Shown here piece after piece: positions 56,485-64,000 of a stretch of 64,000 nt of DNA (positions are counted from its first letter, which is position 1; each line of letters opens with the position of its first letter). The notes under the pieces are model-generated. The model had not been told where the DNA came from. It saw only the letters and a list, made by a program, of their open reading frames with translations, and searched no databases. The stretch is from Nocardioides sp. J54 (GTDB lineage: Bacteria; Actinomycetota; Actinomycetes; Propionibacteriales; Nocardioidaceae), in NCBI RefSeq assembly GCF_000519005.1, contig NZ_JAER01000002.1, positions 640 to 64,639 of the forward strand. The letters are read 5' to 3'. Position numbers and translations under genes: made by a program.

Positions 56485-56816
56485 GAAGGGGTGACTCCGT
56501 TCAGGGTGGTCTCCACGTCGACGTAGACGTCGCCGTCGCGGACTTCGACAGGGAAGGTGGCCACCGGCTCGGTGGCCGGCAGGCAGGTGGGCTTGCCGGT
56601 GCGCAGGTCGAAGGTCGACCCGTGCAGCCAGCACTCGATGGTGCAGTCGGCGACCTCGCCCTCGCTCAGCGGGACGGCCGCGTGCGAGCAGAGGTCCTGC
56701 AGCGCGTAGACGTCGTCGCCGTCGCGGGCGATCGCCACGTCGTACCGGTCGATCGTGACCCCGAGGGCCTCGTCGGCAGGTACGTCGGCGAGCGCGCAGG
56801 CGCGTTCGAAGGTCAT
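56481..56816 (-). CDS. Rieske [2Fe-2S] protein of the SUF operon
   Basis: A 111-residue stand-alone Rieske ferredoxin-like protein. The cluster ligands are Cys43-x-His45 (LCSHAAVPL) and Cys62-x2-His65 (ECWLHGSTFD). It resembles the small subunit-type ferredoxins of aromatic dioxygenases but is fixed inside actinobacterial suf operons between sufD and sufC. A redox role in cluster assembly is probable but unproven. It is coupled to both neighbours by 4-base overlaps. Confidence 0.9.
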   Translation of the reverse strand: MTFERACALADVPADEALGVTIDRYDVAIARDGDDVYALQDLCSHAAVPLSEGEVADCTIECWLHGSTFDLRTGKPTCLPATEPVATFPVEVRDGDVYVDVETTLNGVTPS

Positions 56817-57981
56817 GCGAGCTCCAGGTCCGCCAGGACGTGGCGCTGGAGCTCCTCCTCGACCTGCGCCGACAGCTTCTCGGCGAGCTCGGGGACGGTG
56901 ACCTTGCGGATCAGGTCGTCGAAGAAGCCGCGCACGACCAGCTTGCGGGCCTCGGCCTCGCTGATGCCGCGCGAGCGGAGGTAGAAGAGCTGGTTGTCGT
57001 CGAAGCGGCCGACCGCCGACGCGTGGCCGGCGCCCTCGATCTCGCCCGTCTCGATCTCCAGGTTCGGCACCGAGTCGGCCTGGCAGCCGTCGGTGAGCAC
57101 GAGGTTGCGGTTCTCCTCGTAGGTCTCGATGCCTTCCGCGACCTTGCGGATCAGCACGTTGCCGATCCACACGGTGTGCGCCTTCTCGCCCTGCAGCGCG
57201 CCCTTGTAGACGACGTTGGAGGTCGTCTTCGGGGCGTTGTGGTCGACGAACAGCCGGTGCTCGAAGTGCTGGCCGGCGTCGGCGAAGTAGAGCCCGAAGA
57301 GCTCGGCCGTGCCGCCGGGGCCGGCGTAGTCGACGTTGGTGCTGGTGCGCACCAGGTCGCCACCGAGGGTGAACTCGAACTGGCGCAGCGTCGCGTCGCG
57401 GCCCACGCGGGCGTTGATCTGCTCGGCGTGCACGGCGTCGTCGGCCCAGTCGTTGACGTGGACCAGGTCGAGCTGGGCACCGTCGCCGAGCAGGACCGTG
57501 GTGAAGCCGTTGTAGGTCGTGCTGCCGGAGTGCTCGACGAGCACGACGGCGCGCGCGTGGCGGCCGACACGGATCACGACGCGGCCCGCCACGGCCTCCT
57601 CGGTCCCGGTCCCGTGCAGCTGCACGCGCACGGGCTCGGTGACGTCGGCCTCGGCGGCGACGTCGAGCAGCACCGCGCTGCCGGCGTTCCTCGCCGCGAG
57701 GGCACCGAGCCGGTCGAAGGGCGCCGTGCCGCCGAGGGCGGACGCCTCCTCGAGCGAGAGCTCGCTCAGCGTGACACCGTCGGGCAGCTCGAGCTTGCGC
57801 TCGAGCGAACCGGCGGCGGGGGTGTCCTCCAGCAGGCCACGGAGACGCTTGAGCGGGGTGAACCGCCAGATCTCCTCACGACCGGTCGGCGTCGGGTGCG
57901 CCTCGAGGTCGTAGGTCGGCTCCGGGTGGAGGTGGGACTCGACGTGCTCCTGCTCCAGGGCGTCGCTGACAACAGCGGCGG

Positions 57982-57985
<4 letters not shown>
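56813..57985 (-). CDS. sufD: Fe-S scaffold subunit SufD
   Basis: A 390-residue beta-helix protein partnering SufB. The N-terminus is variable; the core has [40 protein letters not shown] and [20 protein letters not shown]. The C-terminal [20 protein letters not shown] is shared with SufB. GTG start overlaps the sufB stop (GTGA). The longer open frame upstream lies in sufB and is not coding. Confidence 0.93.
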
Positions 57986-59396
<1,411 letters not shown>

Positions 59397-59400
<4 letters not shown>

Positions 59401-60068
59401 GTGGTGACCTGCTCCTTCTTGTTGAGGCCTGCGTCGGGGATGCACGTCGTGCACACCCCGTCACCGTGGGCGATGGTGGCCAGTCGCTGGACATGGGTGC
59501 CGAGCACGCGGCTGATCGCCTCGGTCTCGGCCTCGCACAGCTGGGGGAACTCGTGGGCGACGTGGGAGACCGGGCAGTGCTGCTGGCACAGCTGCTCCCC
59601 CACGACCGGCAGCTCGCGGACCGTGGCGGCGTACCCCTCGTCGGAGAACACCAGGGCCAGGACCTCAGCCGGCGAGGCCTCGGGGTGCGCGGCGCGCACC
59701 TCGGGGAACTTCCTCTCGATGAAGGCGGCCCGTCGCTCGGCGAACGCCTTCACCGCCTCCGACCCGCCGGTCTCGGCCAGGAAGCGAAGAGCCTCCGTCG
59801 CGAGGTCGTCGTACTTCTGGTCGAAGGCGTCGCGACCGTGCTCGGTGAGCGCGAACACCTTGGCCGGCCGACCACGTCCGCGCGAACCCACCGGCCGGGG
59901 GTCGCGGGCGACGACGGAGCCCTCCGCGACCAGCTGGTCGAGGTGGCGCCGCACGGCCGCCGGGGTCAGCTCGAGGCGCTCGGCGAGGGCCGCCGCGGTG
60001 GACGGTCCGTTCTCGAGGATCGACCGGGCGACGCGCTGACGCGTCGGCAGGTCGGTCTCGGTCGCCAT
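59397..60068 (-). CDS. sufR: SUF operon repressor SufR
   Basis: A 223-residue DeoR/ArsR-like winged-helix regulator. The HTH is [20 protein letters not shown] near residue 24, with a DNA-binding wing [18 protein letters not shown]-terminal Cys residues ([25 protein letters not shown]) form the [4Fe-4S] site that senses cluster supply; when loaded SufR represses suf. It is the first gene of the operon, so it controls itself. ATG 60068 fits the family; the longer start at 60110 is less likely. A candidate operator lies 3-17 bases upstream. Confidence 0.93.
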
Positions 60069-60070
60069 TT

Positions 60071-60085
60071 CCACAACACAAGTGT
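60071..60085. promoter_or_regulatory. SufR operator candidate
   Basis: On the minus strand ACACTTGTGTTGTGG, which fits the ACACT-N5-TGTGA type of site reported for mycobacterial SufR, as I recall it, except for the last base. It lies directly before the sufR ATG. Confidence 0.5.
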
Positions 60086-60186
60086 GCCGATATTGCCGGA
60101 GCCCGTTCAAGCAAGGTCACCCTTACCCGAAGCGTCCCGGTGACGCGGCTCACACTCCGGCCCCCGGGCGGGACGTCGTTCGCGGC

Positions 60187-60609
60187 TCAGGGCCGCCGCG
60201 AGGGACGGGTCGCGCGCAGCCAGGCCAGCCCGGCGAAGGGCAGCACGAGGGGCAGGAAGCCGTAGCCCTGCCCGAAGTGCGACCAGACCGTCTTGTCGTG
60301 GAACAACCCGTCGTCGAGGTAGCTCCACGTGCCGACCGCGAGCACGCCGACCAGCTCGACGGAGACCGCGGCGGCGGCGACCCGCCACCCGGTGCGCCCG
60401 CCGACGAGCAGGCAGGTCGTGGCGCCGAGGTAGATCACCGCGGCGAGCAGCGACAGCCAGTACGGCACCTTGCCCGCGTCGTCGCCGAGCTGGACCGCTG
60501 AGCGACCGGTCGCGGCGACCGCGAAGATGCCGTAGACGAAGACCAGGGCCCGGCCCCAGCCCTCCGCGAGCGGGCGGTCCGGGGCGGAGGAGGTCGTCGG
60601 CTCAGCCAC
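60187..60609 (-). CDS. Membrane protein, function unknown
   Basis: A 140-residue protein with four hydrophobic segments (ALVFVYGIFAVAATGRSA, YWLSLLAAVIYLGATTCLLV, AAAVSVELVGVLAVGTW, GFLPLVLPFAGLAWL). The motif TWSYLDDGLFHDKTVWSHFG between helices 3 and 4 is distinctive and recurs in actinobacterial proteins near ctaA and ABC genes as I recall. Overlaps the upstream membrane gene by 8 bases. Confidence 0.7.
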   Translation of the reverse strand: MAEPTTSSAPDRPLAEGWGRALVFVYGIFAVAATGRSAVQLGDDAGKVPYWLSLLAAVIYLGATTCLLVGGRTGWRVAAAAVSVELVGVLAVGTWSYLDDGLFHDKTVWSHFGQGYGFLPLVLPFAGLAWLRATRPSRRP

Positions 60610-60964
60610 GGGCGGTCCAGATGTCCCAGAGCCGGGTCTCGAGCCCGGCGACGGTCGCGACGGCGAGCAGCAGGATCGTCGTACCGACCCGGGAGCGCTC
60701 GGCGAGCGAGAAGAAGGCGCCGACGACGGGGACCACCGCGACGGTGACCAGGTAGCTCACGAAGACGGTGCCCTCGACGTCGCGGTCGGTCCGGCCGAGC
60801 GCCACGCACCCCGCGACGAGCTGCGCGAGCACCGCCAGCTGGAGCACGCCGGCGCCGATGTAGTGCGCGTCCTGCGCCGCCCGGTCACGGACCAGGTCCA
60901 CCACGAGCAGCAGGGCGACCACGCCGCTGATGGCGAGGATCACGCCGAAGGACCATCCAGTCAC
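60602..60964 (-). CDS. Membrane protein, function unknown
   Basis: A 120-residue protein with four hydrophobic segments (FGVILAISGVVALLLVVDL, YIGAGVLQLAVLAQLVAGCV, VFVSYLVTVAVVPVVGAFFS, TTILLLAVATVAGLETRLW). First gene of a two-gene unit with the protein above, with which it overlaps. Leaderless with GTG start and TACGCT 13 nt upstream. No function recognised. Confidence 0.7.
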   Translation of the reverse strand: MTGWSFGVILAISGVVALLLVVDLVRDRAAQDAHYIGAGVLQLAVLAQLVAGCVALGRTDRDVEGTVFVSYLVTVAVVPVVGAFFSLAERSRVGTTILLLAVATVAGLETRLWDIWTARG

Positions 60965-60971
60965 GGCCGCC

Positions 60972-60977
60972 AGCGTA
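60972..60977 (-). promoter_or_regulatory. -10 hexamer of leaderless membrane protein gene
   Basis: TACGCT on the minus strand, 13 nt before the GTG at 60964. Confidence 0.5.
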
Positions 60978-60995
60978 GAGCCGCAGGTCGGGTCC

Positions 60996-61001
60996 TACAC
61001 T
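60996..61001 (+). promoter_or_regulatory. -10 hexamer of leaderless ABC exporter operon
   Basis: TACACT, 12 nt before the GTG at 61008. Confidence 0.55.
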
Positions 61002-61007
61002 CGCCGG

Positions 61008-61946
61008 GTGCCTGTTGGTGGTCCTGCTGTGCTCGTCGACGGGCTCGTGATGCGGTACGGCGACCGCACCGCCGTCGACGGTCTCTCGTTCGAGGTCGAG
61101 GCGCACACCGTCACCGCGGTCCTCGGCCCCAACGGCGCCGGGAAGACCACGACCCTCGAGACCTGCGAGGGCTATCGCCGCCCACAGGCCGGCACCGTCC
61201 GCGTGCTCGGACTCGACCCGGTCCGCCAGCGACAGGACCTGCTGCCCCGCATCGGGGTCATGCTGCAGGCCGGCGGGGCGTGGAGCGGCGCCCGCGCCGA
61301 CGAGATGCTGCGCCACTTCGCCCGGCTGCACGCCAACCCGCTCCCGACCGACGTCCTCGTCGAGCGGCTCGCGCTGCACGAGTGCGGCCGCACGCCGTAC
61401 CGGCGGCTCTCCGGTGGCCAGCAGCAGCGCCTCGGCCTCGCCCTGGCCCTCATCGGGCGTCCCGAGCTGGTCTTCGTCGACGAGCCCACGGCCGGGCTGG
61501 ACCCGCAGATCCGCCGCGGCGTGTGGGAGCTGCTCGAGGAGCTGCGCGCGGACGGGGTCACGGTCGTGCTCACGACCCACTACCTGGAGGAGGCCGAGCG
61601 GCTCGCGGACAAGGTCCACATCCTCGACCAGGGCCGGCTGGTGGCCAGCGGATCGCCGCTCGAGCTCACCCGCGGCGGCACCGTCGCGACGATCCGGCTC
61701 GTGGTGACCCAGCCGTTCCCGGCCGGCGCTCCCGAGGCGCTCGCCCGAGCGCTCGGCGACACCACCGAGCTCACCGTCCTCGACCCGCTCAGCCTCCAGG
61801 TCTCCGGGCCGGCGGACGGCACGACGCTGGCCACCGTCGCCGCGTGGTGCGCCGACCACGACGTGCTCCCCGAGTCGCTCTCGCTGGGCCAGCGCAATCT
61901 CGAGGACGTCTTCCTCGAGCTCACCGGGCGGGAGGACCTGCGATGA
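61008..61946 (+). CDS. ABC exporter ATP-binding subunit (DrrA-like)
   Basis: A 312-residue ATPase of the DrrA/CcmA type. Walker A GPNGAGKTT near residue 45, Q-loop GVMLQAGGAWSG, signature RLSGGQQQRLGLALALIG, Walker B LVFVDEPTAGLDP and TTHYLEEAERLAD. About 100 residues follow the ATPase core, as usual for exporters of lipids, antibiotics or heme-related compounds. The partner permease overlaps by 4 bases (ATGA). Actinobacteria often place this pair next to suf and cta genes as I recall, so a role in heme or oxidase assembly is a fair guess. Confidence 0.9.
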   Translation: MPVGGPAVLVDGLVMRYGDRTAVDGLSFEVEAHTVTAVLGPNGAGKTTTLETCEGYRRPQAGTVRVLGLDPVRQRQDLLPRIGVMLQAGGAWSGARADEMLRHFARLHANPLPTDVLVERLALHECGRTPYRRLSGGQQQRLGLALALIGRPELVFVDEPTAGLDPQIRRGVWELLEELRADGVTVVLTTHYLEEAERLADKVHILDQGRLVASGSPLELTRGGTVATIRLVVTQPFPAGAPEALARALGDTTELTVLDPLSLQVSGPADGTTLATVAAWCADHDVLPESLSLGQRNLEDVFLELTGREDLR

Positions 61947-62740
61947 GCCCCGACATCGGAGCCCCCGCGGGCTCGGGCACCTTCGCCCCTGCGCCCGGCG
62001 CCGCCCCCGTGGCCCGGCAGCTGCTGACCCAGGCCGGGATGGAGGCGCGGCTGATGCTGCGCAACGGTGAGCAGCTGCTGCTCGCCGTCGTCATCCCGGT
62101 CATCGTCCTCGTCGGCGCCGTCCGCAGCGCGGACCGCCTCGACCTGGGCATCGACGGCCGCCCGGTCGACGTCCTCACCCCCGGCGTGCTCGCCCTCGCG
62201 GTGATGTCGACGGCCTTCACCTCGCTGGCGATCGCCACCGGGTTCGAGCGCAGGTACGGCGTCCTCAAGCGCCTCGGCACCGCTCCCCTCTCGCGCACCA
62301 CCCTGCTCGGCGGCAAGGTCGCGGCACTCCTGGCCGTCGAGGTCGTGCAGTTCGTCGTGATCGGCGGCGTCGGCCTCGCTCTCGGCTGGGACGGCCCGGA
62401 CGGTTTCGTCGGCGTGCTCGCCGTGGTGCTCGCGGCCCTGTGCGGGACCGCCGCGTTCGCCTCCCTCGGCATGCTGATCGCCGGCACCCTGCGGGCCGAG
62501 GCGACGCTGGCCGCCGCCAACCTCGTCTACCTGCTCCTGCTCGCCGGCGGTGCCGTGATCCTGCCCGTCAGCACGTACGGTGGCCTCGGGGAGGTCGTGC
62601 AGTGGCTCCCCTCGGGCGCGCTCGGCGAGGCCATGCGGAGCGCCAGCGACGGCGTCGTGGCCGTCCGCGACCTGCTCGTGCTGGTCGCGTGGGCCGCCGT
62701 CGGCTCCGTCCTGACCGCCCGCACCTTCCAGTGGGAGTGA
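61943..62740 (+). CDS. ABC-2 type permease
   Basis: A 265-residue membrane subunit with six hydrophobic segments, including LLLAVVIPVIVLVGAV near residue 50, GVLALAVMSTAFTSLAIATG, VLAVVLAALCGTAAFASLGM and LVYLLLLAGGAVILPVS. The cytoplasmic GFERRYGVLKRLGTAPLSRT is the coupling region typical of ABC-2 exporters. Works with the DrrA-like ATPase just upstream. Its stop overlaps the ctaA start (GTGA). Confidence 0.9.
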   Translation: MSPDIGAPAGSGTFAPAPGAAPVARQLLTQAGMEARLMLRNGEQLLLAVVIPVIVLVGAVRSADRLDLGIDGRPVDVLTPGVLALAVMSTAFTSLAIATGFERRYGVLKRLGTAPLSRTTLLGGKVAALLAVEVVQFVVIGGVGLALGWDGPDGFVGVLAVVLAALCGTAAFASLGMLIAGTLRAEATLAAANLVYLLLLAGGAVILPVSTYGGLGEVVQWLPSGALGEAMRSASDGVVAVRDLLVLVAWAAVGSVLTARTFQWE

Positions 62741-63639
62741 CCGTGACCACCTCGACCGAGAGCCGCCTGTCGGGCATCCAGCGCGCCCTGGGCGACCGCC
62801 TGGTGCCCCTCGCCTGGGCGAACCTCGTCGCCAACATCGGCATCGTCGTCACCGGCGGTGCCGTCCGCCTCACCGGCTCCGGCCTCGGCTGCCCGACCTG
62901 GCCCAAGTGCACCGACGAGTCCTACCTGCCCCACGGTGAGCTCGGCCTGCACGGCGCCATCGAGTTCGGCAACCGGCTGCTGACCTACGTCCTGGTCGCC
63001 ATCGCCGTCGCCTGCTGGTTCGCAGCCCGCGCCCGCGCAGCCGAGCACCCCCTCGCCGTACGGCTGTCCACGATCATCGCGCTCGGCATCCCCGCCCAGG
63101 CGGTGCTGGGCGGCATCACGGTCCTCACCGACCTCAACCCGTGGATCGTCGCCGGGCACCTCCTGGTGTCGATGGCGATCGTCGGCGTCTGCGTCCTGCT
63201 GATCGACCACGTCAACGGCCCCACCCGCGCCTCCTCGCCGCTCCCGGTACGCCGCCTGTCCGCCGCCCTGTTCACCGTCGGCTGGGCGGTCCTCTACCTC
63301 GGCACCGTCGTCACCGGCTCCGGCCCCCACTCCGGCGACCTCGACTCCCGGCGCACCGGCCTGGACCCGCAGGTCATGTCCCACGTCCACGCCTGGGTGG
63401 TCTACCTGCTGGTCGCCCTGACTCTGGTCGTGCTCTGGCAGTCGCGCCGCCTCGGCCTGCTCACCCTCTTCCGCGCCGCCCGCCTCCTGCTCGTCATCGA
63501 GCTGCTCCAGGGCGCCATCGGCTTCTGGCAGTACTTCACCGACCTCCCCGAGCTCCTCGTCGGCATCCACATGCTCGGCGCCGGCGCGACCTCGGCGGGG
63601 ATCACCTGGGTGCTGCTCGCCACCCGCGCCCGCCGCTGA
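62737..63639 (+). CDS. ctaA: Heme A synthase, COX15/CtaA family
   Basis: A 300-residue eight-helix protein that oxidises heme O to heme A for cytochrome oxidase. The heme-ligand His and family motifs are visible: GGAVRLTGSGLGCPTWPKCT in the first loop, GAIEFGNRLLTYVL, WIVAGHLLVSMAIVGV, GSGPHSGDLDSRRTGLDP, VMSHVHAWVVYLLVALT and GIHMLGAGATSAGITWVL. GTG at 62737 overlaps the permease stop; GTG at 62743 is an alternative. SURF1 at 39300 serves the same enzyme. ctaB is not in the window. Confidence 0.92.
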   Translation: MTVTTSTESRLSGIQRALGDRLVPLAWANLVANIGIVVTGGAVRLTGSGLGCPTWPKCTDESYLPHGELGLHGAIEFGNRLLTYVLVAIAVACWFAARARAAEHPLAVRLSTIIALGIPAQAVLGGITVLTDLNPWIVAGHLLVSMAIVGVCVLLIDHVNGPTRASSPLPVRRLSAALFTVGWAVLYLGTVVTGSGPHSGDLDSRRTGLDPQVMSHVHAWVVYLLVALTLVVLWQSRRLGLLTLFRAARLLLVIELLQGAIGFWQYFTDLPELLVGIHMLGAGATSAGITWVLLATRARR

Positions 63640-63670
63640 GGGGGCTCGTCGCACCTCCGGGAGCTGCGGG

Positions 63671-63719
63671 TTGGTCCCAAACCGCAACAATTCGGGGTCG
63701 GGCCCTGTAGTTCCTGCCC
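63671..63719. repeat. 49-bp repeat with variable core, copy 1
   Basis: Starts with TTGGTCCCAAACCGCA and ends with TGTAGTTCCTGCCC; the 19 bases between differ from copy 2. The length of 49 bp is exactly kept. Confidence 0.75.
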
Positions 63720-63951
63720 AATCGTGGGGGTCGGTCTGCTGGGCAGGGTTGGTTTCCGGGCCGGGTGGTGGCGGTACCTCCCGCCAGCTCCTCCGCGGGG
63801 CTCGGAGCGGGACCCCACCGCCGGCGTCACTGACTCCGCTGCGTGCGCGGGACCTGGCCCCGACGCCGACGGCACCCCGACATCGCCCCGCGGGGGCCCG
63901 GCTCCCGGCACCGCCCCCACCCGGCCACTCCCGGGGTCTGGGGTCTGTCGT

Positions 63952-64000
63952 TTGGTCCCAAACCGCAGGTTTCCGGGCTCTGGAGCTGTAGTTCCTGCCC
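63952..64000. repeat. 49-bp repeat with variable core, copy 2
   Basis: Same 16-bp start and 14-bp end as copy 1, 281 bp further on in the same orientation. It ends exactly at the window edge, so more copies may follow. Confidence 0.75.

Larger units (their letters stand above)
63640..64000. other. Non-coding end of the window
   Basis: No convincing gene: reading frames here are short shadows without motifs or start signals. The stretch holds the two 49-bp repeats described separately and, between them, GC-rich sequence with short inverted pairs. Confidence 0.5.

Noticed and set aside
63671..63991. Coding sequence in the last 330 bases
   Set aside because: The frame is Pro/Arg-rich and made of the 49-bp repeats and GC-rich spacer; no start signal or motif.

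Overview
The window is a piece of a very GC-rich chromosome with frequent GTG starts, dense operons whose genes overlap by 1-4 bases, and many genes whose start codon lies 12-13 nt after a TANNNT -10 hexamer with no leader. Together with an InhA-type enoyl-ACP reductase, a sufR-B-D-Rieske-C-S-U-T operon, an acVLRF1 protein, a DUF222/13E12 HNH gene and sixA/serB/SURF1/ctaA neighbours, this points to an actinobacterium. Gene content and the REP-like palindromes near base 400 look most like Nocardioides or a close relative; the genus is an inference, not proven here.

Layout. 1-1000: end of an HNH gene, REP-like repeats and tRNA-Leu(GAG) with its terminator. 1-11.1 kb: mostly housekeeping and scattered genes (HesB-like protein, nucleosidase, galactokinase, a pair of acyl-CoA dehydrogenases, two surface or exported proteins, peptide deformylase, an esterase). 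11.3-19.9 kb: an aromatic-acid catabolic island: MFS importer, SDR, divergent TetR regulator, and a six-gene operon coding for extradiol dioxygenase (MhpB), C-C hydrolase (MhpC), hydratase (MhpD), a SnoaL-like protein, an HpcH/HpaI aldolase and a flavin hydroxylase (MhpA). Both promoters of the island carry CTAG-centred palindromes spaced exactly 14 bp. 20-30.5 kb: rRNA methylase, siroheme synthase, another acyl-CoA dehydrogenase, an LLM oxidoreductase/FMN reductase pair, PP2C phosphatase, hydrolase, TauE exporter and the stomatin/NfeD pair. 30.5-36.9 kb: ABC ATPase, serB, sixA, fabG-fabI, dodecin and small proteins.

36.9-38.25 kb holds a single DUF559/AbiEi-like gene bracketed by 22-bp tandem repeats that point in opposite directions on its two sides, sitting between two convergent genes; it looks like a small mobile or selfish unit and is the best candidate for something undescribed. 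38.25-53.5 kb: moaA, SURF1, glpK-glpD-SDR operon, a MacB-like ABC exporter, an ABC-F ATPase, a zinc metallopeptidase, a phosphotransferase-like protein, GNAT, acVLRF1 and others. 53.6-60.1 kb: the whole SUF iron-sulfur assembly operon, read right to left from sufR. 60.2-63.6 kb: two membrane proteins, an ABC exporter and heme A synthase (ctaA). The last 360 bases have no recognisable gene but contain two 49-bp direct repeats with conserved ends and a variable core.

How parts work together: the island would import an aromatic acid, hydroxylate it, open the ring by meta cleavage and split the product to pyruvate, an aldehyde and a C4 acid. The SUF operon would supply clusters to MoaA and other Fe-S proteins. 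Fatty-acid synthesis (fabG, fabI) and oxidation (three acyl-CoA dehydrogenases) both appear.
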